Part shown: piece after piece, positions 37,015-47,015 of the stretch
Layout: each line of letters opens with the position of its first letter
Position numbering within the stretch: position 1 is the first letter of the stretch
Origin: Robbsia sp. KACC 23696
GTDB lineage: Bacteria; Pseudomonadota; Gammaproteobacteria; Burkholderiales; Burkholderiaceae
NCBI RefSeq assembly: GCF_039852015.1
Contig: NZ_CP156627.1
Coordinates: 868,001 to 932,000 of the forward strand
Direction: 5' to 3'
DNA: 64,000 nt
Position numbers and translations under genes: made by a program
Notes under the pieces: generated by a model
Told to the model about the DNA's origin: nothing
The model's database searches: none
The model's input: only the letters and a program-made list of their open reading frames with translations

Positions 37015-37497
37015 TCACACACCGCCATCCGGCGCGCCTGTCATGGCGAAAAGCGACGTGCCATATTCCACTGCGTCACCGTGGGTCACGAGGCATGCAT
37101 CGATGACCCCTTCCTCCGGTGCGCTTACCGGTAGCATTAACACGCCGATCTGCAACAGCCCCAGCAACGCTTCCTTTTGCACGGCGATCCCGCCGGCGCG
37201 CAGCGCGGCCGCGTCGATCATGTCCGCCGTAGCGGGATGCGATTCGATAAAGCGGCCAGGCATCTCGGCTTTTACGAGGCTTGCTCGATCACGCCTGTCT
37301 TGTTTGACAAGTGCGGTCGACGATGACGGCGCCGATATCCCATTGTCGGGGGGAATCGGCAGCCCGAGATCGGGGCGAGAGGGATAAAAAGGGAAGCGCG
37401 TCAACGACACGGCCCAATCGGGTTCCTCCCATCGGAGCTCGGCAATATCGGTTTTTTCGAGCGCTGCCAGCAAACGCGCCAGTTGTTTGACTTCCAT
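37015..37497 (-). CDS. AccB-like protein lacking the biotinylation lysine
   Basis: A 160-residue protein that resembles biotin carboxyl carrier protein: a short N-terminal helix (MEVKQLARLLAALEKTDIAEL), a linker, then a lipoyl-like barrel. The second half aligns by eye (APEEGVIDACLVTHGDAVEYG, TSLFAM) with the end of AccB, but the hairpin that should read EAMKM reads QIGVLM, so no acceptor Lys is present. The frame is intact and lies 30 bases before pxpA. It may be a structural or regulatory subunit rather than a carrier. The ATG at 37497 is preferred to an upstream one. Confidence 0.7.
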   Translation of the reverse strand: MEVKQLARLLAALEKTDIAELRWEEPDWAVSLTRFPFYPSRPDLGLPIPPDNGISAPSSSTALVKQDRRDRASLVKAEMPGRFIESHPATADMIDAAALRAGGIAVQKEALLGLLQIGVLMLPVSAPEEGVIDACLVTHGDAVEYGTSLFAMTGAPDGGV

Positions 37498-37586
37498 GCA
37501 AAGTGCCGTTGAGTACGATTTCAAGATGAACGGCGGGGGCGGACGAGTCCGAATCCCTGGCCGATGCTTGCCCTACGACAGACGTG

Positions 37587-38603
37587 CTACACGGCGCCGC
37601 GCATCAGGCTGGCGGCGTGACGAACCTGCGCCAGGTAGGCATCGACGCCCGCTTCCGCGGCCACCGCTTCGGCGTAATCGGTTTTCACGAAACGCAAGGT
37701 CGAACCGATAGGGGCTTGCGCGAGTCGCCATAAATCGGCCTCGATGACCGTACCGATCTTGGGATACCCCCCCGAGGGCTGCGCATCGCTTAACTGAATG
37801 ATCGGCTGGCCGCTGTGGGGCACTTGAATCACGCCGGGAACAATGCCGTGCGAGCGCTTTTCGAGCGTCGCGCGCGCGACCAGACCCGGGCCATCGAGTC
37901 GATAGCCGTATCGATCGCTTTGCGGTGTCACGCGCCAGCCTTTATCCCAAAAATCGGCGAGCGACGCGGATGTGTACAGGTCGTACTCCGCGCCCGGCAG
38001 CACCCGCAAGGGGATGATCGGCGCGCCCGCCGCGGTGCCGGACGCCGGCGGCATTGCCGCGGTAATGGCAAGCGATGGATCGAGAATGCCGAAAGGGACC
38101 GGAGACGGCGTGCGCTCGCCCTGCGCGCGGAGCGTTGTCGCCGGAGCAAAAGGCAGCACATCGCCTTTTCGCAGCGCCCGACCTTCGAAGCCGCCGAACG
38201 CCCCGCGCATCTGGGTGCTTCGGGAACCCAGGACGACGGGAACGTCGATGCCGCCGGTGACTTGCAGATAGCTGCGCGCACCGTGCAGCGGATGTCCGAT
38301 CGTCAACGTCTGGCCGGCGCGTGCGTGCGTGACCCAGGTGGGAAGCACGCGCGCGCCATCCAATTGCGTCGGCCCGGCGGCGCCGCTGACGACAAAGTCG
38401 ATATCGGCGTCGAATCGGACGCGGAAGGGAAAGAGCGGAATCTCGATGGCCGCCGCATCCTCGTCATTGCCGAGCATGATGTTGGCCACGCGCAGGGCGA
38501 TGCGATCCATCGCGCCGGAATGTCCCACGCCCACCGCCAGATAGCCGGAGCGCCCGAGATCTTGCACTGTCGCCAATGCGACATTCGACAGGATTTCGAT
38601 CAT
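37587..38603 (-). CDS. pxpC: 5-oxoprolinase subunit C / AHS2-type carboxyltransferase-family protein
   Basis: A 338-residue AHS2 (KipA/urea amidolyase C-terminal) protein: GRSGYLAVGVGHSGAMDRIALRVANIMLGN at about residues 17-47, ATIE-like AAAIEIPLFPF, and SGGYPKIGTVIEADL near 285. The family includes PxpC, KipA and the corresponding part of the carboxyltransferase region of urea carboxylase. It overlaps pxpB by four bases (ATGA), as expected for a tight heterocomplex. Confidence 0.9.
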   Translation of the reverse strand: MIEILSNVALATVQDLGRSGYLAVGVGHSGAMDRIALRVANIMLGNDEDAAAIEIPLFPFRVRFDADIDFVVSGAAGPTQLDGARVLPTWVTHARAGQTLTIGHPLHGARSYLQVTGGIDVPVVLGSRSTQMRGAFGGFEGRALRKGDVLPFAPATTLRAQGERTPSPVPFGILDPSLAITAAMPPASGTAAGAPIIPLRVLPGAEYDLYTSASLADFWDKGWRVTPQSDRYGYRLDGPGLVARATLEKRSHGIVPGVIQVPHSGQPIIQLSDAQPSGGYPKIGTVIEADLWRLAQAPIGSTLRFVKTDYAEAVAAEAGVDAYLAQVRHAASLMRGAV

Positions 38604-39339
38604 GATGGTGCGCCTGTGCCTTTTGGACGGATCACCTGGGCGATCTCGAAAATAACAATGTCGCCCGGGGCGAGCAATGCCGCCGGTTGCCGATCCACAT
38701 CGAAAAATGCCGCCGTGGTCGAGCCGATCGTATTCCAGCCGCTAGGGCCGGCCGAGGCCGAAACCCCGGTTTGCACGCCGCCGATCGACACCGATCCGCC
38801 CGGCAAGCGTACGACCGGCACTTTCCGCCGGGGTGCGGCGATGGTCGGATCCATGCCGCCCAGATAGCAATAGCCGGGATGGCTGCCCAATGCATACACC
38901 GTGTAGCGTGGCGCGGCGTGGCGTTGCACGATATCGTCGATGCTCAGTCCCGTGTGGGCCACGACATCGGCCAGATGCGGGCCGCCATCGCCGCCATACA
39001 CCACAGGCAGAACCATCGTCTTGCCTTCGAGCGTCAGCGCGTCCGACGACTCCCACGCATCGCGCAGCGCATGAAACAGGCCATCGATGTCGCGCGGCGG
39101 CCGAACGAAGGTCACCATCAAATTGGCCATGCCGGGGACGGCCTCGTCGACGTCCTCCCAGGCTTGCGTCATCCGTGCCAGCGACCAGATGCGACGCTGC
39201 GTCGAGAGGTCCAACGCGCCTGGCGCTTCGAACAGCACGGCGCGCGTTCCCAGCAAGCTGATCTGCAGCGGATGGTCGTTCTGACCGGACGTCTGCTCTG
39301 CGGCGCGTGTAAGCGTCGCCGTTTGCTGCTCGATTACCG

Positions 39340-39343
<4 letters not shown>
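38600..39343 (-). CDS. pxpB: 5-oxoprolinase subunit B / AHS1-type protein
   Basis: A 247-residue AHS1 protein: [23 protein letters not shown] near residues 125-150, [17 protein letters not shown] near 165 and [28 protein letters not shown] near 200, which are the KipI/PxpB blocks. Partner of PxpC. Four-base overlaps on both sides (with accC and pxpC) argue for equimolar synthesis with the biotin carboxylase. Confidence 0.9.
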
Positions 39344-40691
<1,348 letters not shown>

Positions 40692-40695
<4 letters not shown>

Positions 40696-41180
40696 GGTGC
40701 GATACGGAACAGGATCTGGCCGGGTTTGACTTCATCCCCGGCTTTCACCAGGATGGCCGTGACGACGCCGGCAGTTTCGGCTTCCACCGCGTTGAAGGTC
40801 TTCATCGCTTCGACGGTGCAGAGCGTCGTGCCGACAGTGACCGTATCGCCGAGCGTGACGAAGGCGGGATCGTTCGGCGATGGGGTCAGATGGACGACCC
40901 CGAACATCGGCGAGGGAATCGCAATGTCGGCCGCTTGCATCGGCGATTTATGAGACGGCGGGCTACTGACAGCCTCGTCAGGCGCAGGCTCGGCCGCGAC
41001 ATCCTCTTGCTTGTCGCATTGCATGTCGTCAAGCAGAGGCGCGGCGGACGACCGCGCCTGTCCGGTGGGGGGCATGCTGCGCGTAAGGCGGAGCGTGCTA
41101 TCGCCCTCACGTAATGACAGCTCGCTCACGCTGGAAGCATGCAGCAAGGTGATCAACGCTTCAATCTTCTCTAGATGCAT
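40692..41180 (-). CDS. accB: Biotin carboxyl carrier protein (AccB-like) with intact biotin site
   Basis: A 162-residue AccB-type protein: an N-terminal helix, a low-complexity linker rich in Ala/Pro/Ser, and a C-terminal biotinyl domain with [24 protein letters not shown] and [14 protein letters not shown], in which the Lys of EAMK is the acceptor. It is the first gene of the operon and overlaps accC by four bases. A sigma-70-like promoter lies at 41214-41242. Confidence 0.88.
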
Positions 41181-41213
41181 CTCAGACCGTCAGATTTGGC
41201 AAACACTGACCAG

Positions 41214-41242
41214 ACTGTATCCCTTGAAAAAAATTAGACCAA
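41214..41242 (-). promoter_or_regulatory. Sigma-70-like promoter for the accB operon
   Basis: On the minus strand TTGGTC (41237-41242) and TACAGT (41214-41219) are separated by exactly 17 bases, about 35 bases before the accB start. The spacer contains a T7 run. Moderate match to the consensus. Confidence 0.45.
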
Positions 41243-41267
41243 GACGGAATACCTGTGGGTAGATAAG

Positions 41268-41328
41268 CCCCGCTTATGTCCTGAAGCGGGGACGGCCGCC
41301 AGCCGGTCGCGCCTTAGATTAAGGCGCG
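41268..41328 (-). terminator. Two tandem hairpins downstream of the Nac-like gene
   Basis: CGCGCCTTA pairs with TAAGGCGCG (41308-41328, three-base loop) and CCCCGCTT with AAGCGGGG (41268-41291). Both lie after the regulator stop at 41381 and before the accB promoter. T tracts are poor, so they may act as weak terminators or as RNA stabilisers that insulate the two units. Confidence 0.5.
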
Positions 41329-41380
41329 TCGAGGCCATGATGATGCGCGACGGAAAGGACAGCGGCAGAAGCGATCGGGA

Positions 41381-42304
41381 TCAAGCGTCCGTCGCGGCGC
41401 CAAGCGTGTCATGCGGCTGGGCAGCCGCAATTTCAAGCAGGATATCCTTGACGGCGTTGGCCGGTTCGGAAAGCGGTAACCTGTCGGACAGACACAGCGA
41501 CAGTGGAATGTTGATGGCGGGCGAGACGATGCGATGCACGGTGGCGTCGCAACTGGCGGCAACCACTTTCGCCGTGGAGTCCGGCAGGATCGTCGCGCCG
41601 AGACCTGCGCCCACCGCGGCCGCCAATGTCGCCGCCGATTCGATTTCGGCGATCACTTTGGGCACTTGCTGCATGCGTGCGAATCCCTCATCGACGTATT
41701 TGCGCAAGTAGTTGTACGGGCGGGGCAGCAACAGCGGCACATCGCGGAGTGCATCCACTTCGACGGTCGGTCCCTCGATCGGGATGTTGCGCGGCGCCAG
41801 CAAGTACAGGTCTTCATTGGCGAGCAATTGGAACGTCAGGCCATTGGCCGGCTTGTCGCCATACAACACGGCCATGTCCATGCGGCCGTTCATGATCAAT
41901 TCGCTGAGCGTCGTGCCGAAATTCTCGTTGATGTAGAGCAGGATATCGGGATGACGCGAGCGCACCGCCCGTAGCAAGGGCAGCGACAATGCGGACGCCC
42001 CGGTGCCGGGCGCCAGACCGACGGAGACCTGTCCGGTCAAGCTCTTGCCCGCGCTTTTGACGTCGGCCTGCGCCATCTCCAACTGTCTCAGAATGGCCTG
42101 GGCGTGCCGATACAGCGCCAGTCCTGCATCCGTTGCCATCACACCACGTTTGGTTCTTACGAGCAGTTGCTGCTGGAATTCTTCCTCGAGCGTGATCAAC
42201 TGCTGGCTCAGTGCCGGCTGGGCGATATGAAGCATCTCGGCAGCCTGCGTCAGACTGCCGGCGTCAACGATCTTCACGAAATATTTAAGGCGCCGGAGGT
42301 TCAA
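41381..42304 (-). CDS. nac: LysR-family regulator closely resembling Nac (nitrogen assimilation control)
   Basis: A 307-residue LysR protein whose N-terminal half reads almost like enterobacterial Nac: RRLKYFVKIVDAGSLTQAAE, LHIAQPALSQQL, RTKRGVMATDAG and GQVSVGLAPGTGASAL. Nac couples sigma-54/NtrC nitrogen control to sigma-70 promoters without a small effector. The start appears to be TTG at 42304, the only start before the conserved NLRRLKYF. It lies upstream of the accB operon on the same strand and divergent from an aminotransferase. A nitrogen role for the cluster follows by inference; cbl/CysB-like function is less likely. Confidence 0.75.
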   Translation of the reverse strand: MNLRRLKYFVKIVDAGSLTQAAEMLHIAQPALSQQLITLEEEFQQQLLVRTKRGVMATDAGLALYRHAQAILRQLEMAQADVKSAGKSLTGQVSVGLAPGTGASALSLPLLRAVRSRHPDILLYINENFGTTLSELIMNGRMDMAVLYGDKPANGLTFQLLANEDLYLLAPRNIPIEGPTVEVDALRDVPLLLPRPYNYLRKYVDEGFARMQQVPKVIAEIESAATLAAAVGAGLGATILPDSTAKVVAASCDATVHRIVSPAINIPLSLCLSDRLPLSEPANAVKDILLEIAAAQPHDTLGAATDA

Positions 42305-42334
42305 AGCCGTATGTGGTTGATGAGGGAGTAGCTA

Positions 42335-42364
42335 ATACTAGGCCGAAACAATTGTCGCGAGCAA
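42335..42364 (-). promoter_or_regulatory. Possible sigma-70 promoter of the Nac-like gene
   Basis: TTGCTC (42359-42364) and TAGTAT (42335-42340) on the minus strand, 18 bases apart, about 31 bases before the TTG start. I saw no convincing sigma-54 site here, unlike enterobacterial nac. Confidence 0.35.
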
Positions 42365-42543
42365 GTAACGGCCCGTATTTGTCGGTCTTGATGGCGATGC
42401 GTACGCCGCATGGCGCCACGTCCGTGGCTGCTATCTATCTCAGACATAAGCAAAGCTTCTCTTGCCAGATGAAATCGGTCTTTGCAGCACTATTTCGGTT
42501 TTTGTAACGTGCAATGACGTTTATTCCGATTTAGGAGCTGGAA

Positions 42544-43764
42544 GTGATTGCATCGCGTGGTCCAAACCGCATCGCGGCTCGAATTTCCCGAGTCAAGCCA
42601 TCCCCGAGCAGCGCCGCCGCCGACCGGGCAGCGGCGCTCCGTCGTGCCGGCAAAAAGATCGTGAACCTGGTGGTGGGAGAGCCGGACTTCGATACCCCCG
42701 CGCATATTCGGCAGGCCGCTTGCGATGCCATCGCGCGGGGCGAGACGCGCTATACGCAGAACGCCGGTACGCCGGCCTTGCGCGCGGCCATTGCCACCAA
42801 GCTGGAAAGCGAAAACGGTCTGACGGTCGATCCCAAAAATGTACTGGTCACGTGCGGCGCGAAACATGCCATTTTCAATGCACTGTCGGTGACGATCGAG
42901 CCGGGTGACGAAGTATTGATTCCGGCGCCGTACTGGGTATCCTATCCCGATATGGCGCTTGCCTGCGAAGGGGTGCCTGTGGTGCTGCCGTGCCTGGAGC
43001 AGAATGATTTCAAGCTGGATGCCACTACCTTGCGTGCGGCTTTGACGCCGCGCACGCGTTGGTTGTTGTTGAACTCACCAACCAATCCGACCGGCGCAAC
43101 CTATAACGCCGCGGACTTGCGGTCGCTTGCCGACGTGTTGCTCGACTATCCCGATGTCTTGATATTGACCGACGACATCTACGAGCACATTGCCTATAAC
43201 GATGCGCCCTTGGTCCATCTGGGCAAGGTCGAACCGGCTTTGCTATCGCGTATCGTCATTGTCAACGGCGTATCGAAAACCTATGCGATGACTGGCTGGC
43301 GTATCGGCTATGCCGCCGGTCCGGCCGATATCATCGCGGCGATGGAGACCTTGCAGTCGCAATCGACCAGCAATGCCTGCTCGGTGAGTCAGGCGGCCGC
43401 ACTGGCGGCCTTGCAAGGCGACCAGTCCTTCGTCAAGGAATCCGTCGCGGTCTATCGCCAACGTCGCGATCGTGCCGCGGCGCTGATCAACGCCACACCG
43501 GGTCTGAGTTGCCGCGCGCCGGGCGGGGCCTTCTATCTCTACGTGAACTGCCAGGGGCTGATCGGCAAGACGACGGCAGGCGGCAGAACACTCGGCGACG
43601 ACAACGAGGTCGTCATGTACCTGCTCGAAGAAAAGGGGGTGGCCGTCATCGCCGGCACCGCGTATGGCACGCCGGGTTATTTCAGAATGTCGATCGCGAC
43701 CTCGCTCGATGTCATCGAGGAAGGGATCGCGCTGATGGCCGAGGCTTTCCGGGACGTTCGATAA
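42544..43764 (+). CDS. PLP-dependent class I aminotransferase (aspartate aminotransferase-like)
   Basis: A 406-residue fold-type I aminotransferase: VNLVVGEPDFDTPAHI near residue 40, NSPTNPTGATYN near 180, ILTDDIYEHIAY near 210, the PLP Lys in VNGVSKTYAMTGWRIGY near 240 and FRMSIATS near the end. It is of the AspC/thermophilic aspartate aminotransferase (I-gamma/Ib) subgroup. GTG start with ggag upstream. Divergent from the Nac-like regulator (239 bases between), which may control it. Confidence 0.87.
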   Translation: MIASRGPNRIAARISRVKPSPSSAAADRAAALRRAGKKIVNLVVGEPDFDTPAHIRQAACDAIARGETRYTQNAGTPALRAAIATKLESENGLTVDPKNVLVTCGAKHAIFNALSVTIEPGDEVLIPAPYWVSYPDMALACEGVPVVLPCLEQNDFKLDATTLRAALTPRTRWLLLNSPTNPTGATYNAADLRSLADVLLDYPDVLILTDDIYEHIAYNDAPLVHLGKVEPALLSRIVIVNGVSKTYAMTGWRIGYAAGPADIIAAMETLQSQSTSNACSVSQAAALAALQGDQSFVKESVAVYRQRRDRAAALINATPGLSCRAPGGAFYLYVNCQGLIGKTTAGGRTLGDDNEVVMYLLEEKGVAVIAGTAYGTPGYFRMSIATSLDVIEEGIALMAEAFRDVR

Positions 43765-43818
43765 GCGGATGCCGGGATGCGCTGCCCTCGCGGGCGGCGC
43801 GATCCGGCCTCGTATCGA

Positions 43819-45405
43819 TCAGGACGTCGACTTCTTGCCAGGCAGGACGACGGGGTTCAGCTTTATGACCAGCATCAAGCCGGCAAGCGCCAGGACGCTC
43901 GACAGCGAAAAGCCGATCAACAGTGCGTGTGCCAGTGCTTCACGTGCAATCTGCCCCATCGCTGAAAGCTCGGCGCTTTGCCCGGTGAGCATGGAGCGAT
44001 CGGCGCCCGGAAAAAGTATCTTTGGGTCGGTATAGGGGGCGATTCGCGCCAACCAGTGGTGTGCCGCAAAGCCGTCCACCACCCCCTTGCGATAGCACGC
44101 GTCGACGATCGAGCCTACCAGTGCGGTGCCGAGCATGCCGCCCACGAGGCGGATCGACTGTGTCATGGCCGTTGCGATGCCGAGATGCACGCGTGGGGCG
44201 AGCGTCTGCGTGAAGACGGTCAGGTTCAGATAGATGAAGCCGAAACCGATGCCGGCGGCAAACATCAGCACCAGCAGCGTCAAGAAGGTCGCATGGCGCG
44301 TCGACGTCAACAGGCCGACGCTGGCGAGCAATAACATCGTGAAGCCGAACACGACCAGACGGTTCGGATTATGCAGTTTCGTCACGATCCGACCATTGAC
44401 GATGGCGCCCAGCGTAATGCACAGGACCAGGGGCGTGATCAACAGACCGGCATCTTGAGGGGTGTAGGACAGTACGCCTTGCAGCAGCATCGGCATATAG
44501 AACAACATCACGAACATGATGCCGCCGGCCAAAGCCGCGAGCAGAAAGATCGTTCTTAATTGCCGATCCGAGAAAAGGACCGCTGGCAGCAGCGGATCCG
44601 ACGCACGCCGTTCCCATGCAATCAGCGCGATTAACGCGACAAGCGTCAAGAGGAGCAAGCCGATGGTTCTGCCATCGAAACCCTCCGTCGGCAGCCATTG
44701 CACGGCAATCTGCAGTGCGCTCAACAGAACGGTCAACAGCGCGGCACCCAGCCAATCGATGCGCTTGGGCGCACCCGCGGCGGGCGGCACGGAAGGCAGA
44801 AAGCGCCAGACCAAGAAGGTGGCGATGACGCCGAACGGAAGATTCAAGTAAAACACCGATCGCCAGCTATAGTGCTGCGTCAGCACGCCGCCCAAGGTCG
44901 GCCCGAAGGCATTGACGACGCTGAACAGCGCACTGAGCAGCATCTGCCAGCGGAGACGACGGGCGGTATCCGGGAACAATTCCGGGATACAGGCGAAGGC
45001 GGTGCCGATCATCATGCCGCCGCCTATGCCTTGAAGGAAGCGCGCCAGCACCAGCATCGACATGCTGGGCGCCAAGGCACACAGCAGCGATGCCACGGTG
45101 AATAGGATCGCAGCGGAGAGGACAAAAGACTTTCGGCCATACGCGTCTCCAAGCTTGCCGAATATCGGGATAGTGACGATGGAGGCGAGCAGATAGCTTG
45201 TCGCGACCCATGCATAGAGCGAGAAACCGTGCAGGTCCGCCGCGATACTCGGTAACGCATTGCCGATGACGGTCTGGTCCAGCGCCGACATCATCAGCAC
45301 GGTCGCGATACCGAGCATCGCGCAAAGGGCGTCCTTGAAGTTCAGCGTCGGCGCCGATACGGGCTGCGGGGAAGGGGAGGGATGGGGAGAATGCGTCGTG
45401 CTCAT
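43819..45405 (-). CDS. MFS drug exporter, EmrB/QacA (DHA2, 14-helix) family
   Basis: A 528-residue transporter with about 14 membrane segments. LDQTVIGNALPSIAADL in helix 1 is the DHA2 family motif D1, GKLGDAYGRKSF is motif A and RFLQGIGGGMMIG is motif B. Probably exports a hydrophobic toxicant in exchange for protons. The ATG at 45405 precedes a Pro/Ser-rich N-terminal tail; TTG/GTG starts a few codons upstream are possible. No membrane-fusion partner is adjacent. Confidence 0.87.
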   Translation of the reverse strand: MSTTHSPHPSPSPQPVSAPTLNFKDALCAMLGIATVLMMSALDQTVIGNALPSIAADLHGFSLYAWVATSYLLASIVTIPIFGKLGDAYGRKSFVLSAAILFTVASLLCALAPSMSMLVLARFLQGIGGGMMIGTAFACIPELFPDTARRLRWQMLLSALFSVVNAFGPTLGGVLTQHYSWRSVFYLNLPFGVIATFLVWRFLPSVPPAAGAPKRIDWLGAALLTVLLSALQIAVQWLPTEGFDGRTIGLLLLTLVALIALIAWERRASDPLLPAVLFSDRQLRTIFLLAALAGGIMFVMLFYMPMLLQGVLSYTPQDAGLLITPLVLCITLGAIVNGRIVTKLHNPNRLVVFGFTMLLLASVGLLTSTRHATFLTLLVLMFAAGIGFGFIYLNLTVFTQTLAPRVHLGIATAMTQSIRLVGGMLGTALVGSIVDACYRKGVVDGFAAHHWLARIAPYTDPKILFPGADRSMLTGQSAELSAMGQIAREALAHALLIGFSLSSVLALAGLMLVIKLNPVVLPGKKSTS

Positions 45406-45436
45406 CTTATGCCGGTACACCAAAGTGCTGCAGAAA

Positions 45437-45473
45437 CGCTGGCAGGGCGCCGCGAAAGGGCACCCTGCCAGCG
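45437..45473 (-). terminator. Hairpin terminator after the porin gene
   Basis: CGCTGGCAGGG pairs with CCCTGCCAGCG (11 bp, about 15-base loop), followed on the minus strand by TTTCTG. It begins 17 bases after the porin stop at 45490, between it and the MFS gene. Confidence 0.65.
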
Positions 45474-45489
45474 GCGACCAAGGCGTGCG

Positions 45490-46623
45490 TCAGAACTTGT
45501 GACGCAGGCCGATCGTCGCTTCGAATAGCGAGTTGAAGCCGAAGAACGGTTGATTCGATCCCGTCGTGGCGGCTAGTGTCGTCCAGGCGCCGGTCAGGTG
45601 GCTATAGTCGACGCCAGCGTAGATATCGGTTCGCTTGCTCAGCGCGTAGTCGAGCGTCGGCCCCGCCGTGATCCGGGTGCCCTGCGTGCTGGCATGTTTG
45701 ACGCTGTCGACATAGGCCGCTGCCAGCAAGTGAATCGTCGGCGTGAATGCATAATTGACCCCTGCGGAGAACGAATCGTTGCGATAGTCCGCCGGATACA
45801 CGTGGCTATAGATATAGGATGCGTAGACGGTGGCTTGCGCGAATTTATACGTTGCGCCGACGGTGAAGACCTTCTGCTGGCTGTCCGGAATCGTGATGCC
45901 GAAATACGTGCTGCCGTAGGGGCTCGTCGCCGGGGTTAAGCCGCCGATGTCGTTGATCACCTGATACGCGGCGCCCACGCTCAGCGGGCCGTGGTCATAA
46001 GAGAGGCTGACGGCGGGGGACGATGCTCGGTGCGTATCGCCGGCGGTGTTGCCGAACGTGTAGGCGCCGCGCAGCGTAAAGCCATACAGCGTGGGCGACG
46101 TGTAGCGGACCGTATTGTCCAGGCGACCGCCGCCGGTCTCTCCGGCACCTTGGAAGCCCAACGTTCCGGTGTAGTTGGACAGCGCATAGAGATCATGCGT
46201 GTAGGCCATTTCATGCACCAACGTGTACTGCCGCCCCAGGATGATCGAGCCATACGTATCGCTGGAAAGTCCGACGATCGCGGTTCGACCGAACAAGCGT
46301 TGCGCGCCCGACGCGGTGGCTTGTTGCGGCACGCCGGTGTTCGGCGTGAAGCCCGCTTCCAATTGGAAGAACGCCTTCATGCCGCTGCCGAGGTCTTCCG
46401 TGCCCTGCAGACCCCACCGGCTGCCCGATAGTTGGCCGCCGCTGCCCATCGTATAAAGCTTGCCGCCAGTGGTGGTTTGATGGGTATCGAAGCGTACCGC
46501 TTCATCGATGATCCCATACAGGGTCACGCTGGATTGCGCATGCGCTAGTGCAGGAAGGACGGTAGCGGCTATTACGGTGCCGGATAGCGCGGTGCGAACA
46601 GACGGCTTCATCGGTTTTCTCAT
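45490..46623 (-). CDS. Outer-membrane porin, Burkholderia-type (Porin_4 family)
   Basis: A 377-residue trimeric porin: signal peptide (cleavage near AHA-QSSVTLYG, about residue 29), first strand SSVTLYGIIDEAV, the constriction-loop region after GSIILGRQYTLVHE and the terminal strand ending RHKF with C-terminal Phe, required for outer-membrane assembly. Length is normal for the family. A second ATG (MKPSVRT, 46611) is an alternative start. Confidence 0.92.
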   Translation of the reverse strand: MRKPMKPSVRTALSGTVIAATVLPALAHAQSSVTLYGIIDEAVRFDTHQTTTGGKLYTMGSGGQLSGSRWGLQGTEDLGSGMKAFFQLEAGFTPNTGVPQQATASGAQRLFGRTAIVGLSSDTYGSIILGRQYTLVHEMAYTHDLYALSNYTGTLGFQGAGETGGGRLDNTVRYTSPTLYGFTLRGAYTFGNTAGDTHRASSPAVSLSYDHGPLSVGAAYQVINDIGGLTPATSPYGSTYFGITIPDSQQKVFTVGATYKFAQATVYASYIYSHVYPADYRNDSFSAGVNYAFTPTIHLLAAAYVDSVKHASTQGTRITAGPTLDYALSKRTDIYAGVDYSHLTGAWTTLAATTGSNQPFFGFNSLFEATIGLRHKF

Positions 46624-47015
46624 TTTTAGGAGGTTGAACGAGTCGGACCGCTGTAAATTACGTTGACCATAAAATGACGACCAAGACCGTTTTCGTCTGC
46701 CGAAATAGCGAACGCTTATAGATGGTGTGCGTGAGAAAACGCACGGTGCTTGCCGATCGATGTCGGCCCTAAGCAGAAACGAATCGGCGAAGGGGTATCG
46801 GCGCGCATGGAAAAGCGCGAGACGCTGCCGCGGAAGGCCGGGTTGTTATGTTAAATTAAGGGTCGGTCACGTCGGCGGGACGCGGGACCGCCTTCTGCGG
46901 CGACTGCCGTATAAATGAGACGGAAAAAGGGTGGTAGTCGGCCAAATCGGCCGCCCCGTCGTACACTATCGCCCTGGCCGGATACTCACCGGCTTTTTTT
47001 GGCTATTCACTGGGC
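46624..47015. other. Intergenic region between porin and hybrid kinase genes
   Basis: No supported gene. CTTGGTC on the minus strand near 46680, followed 17-18 bases later by TAATTT, is a possible porin promoter. The right part before 47016 shows nothing recognisable; no clear ribosome site precedes the kinase ATG. Confidence 0.35.

Noticed and set aside
41181-41380. T-box or riboswitch between the Nac-like gene and accB
   Set aside because: The two simple hairpins lack any conserved riboswitch core, and they precede the accB promoter rather than lie in its leader.
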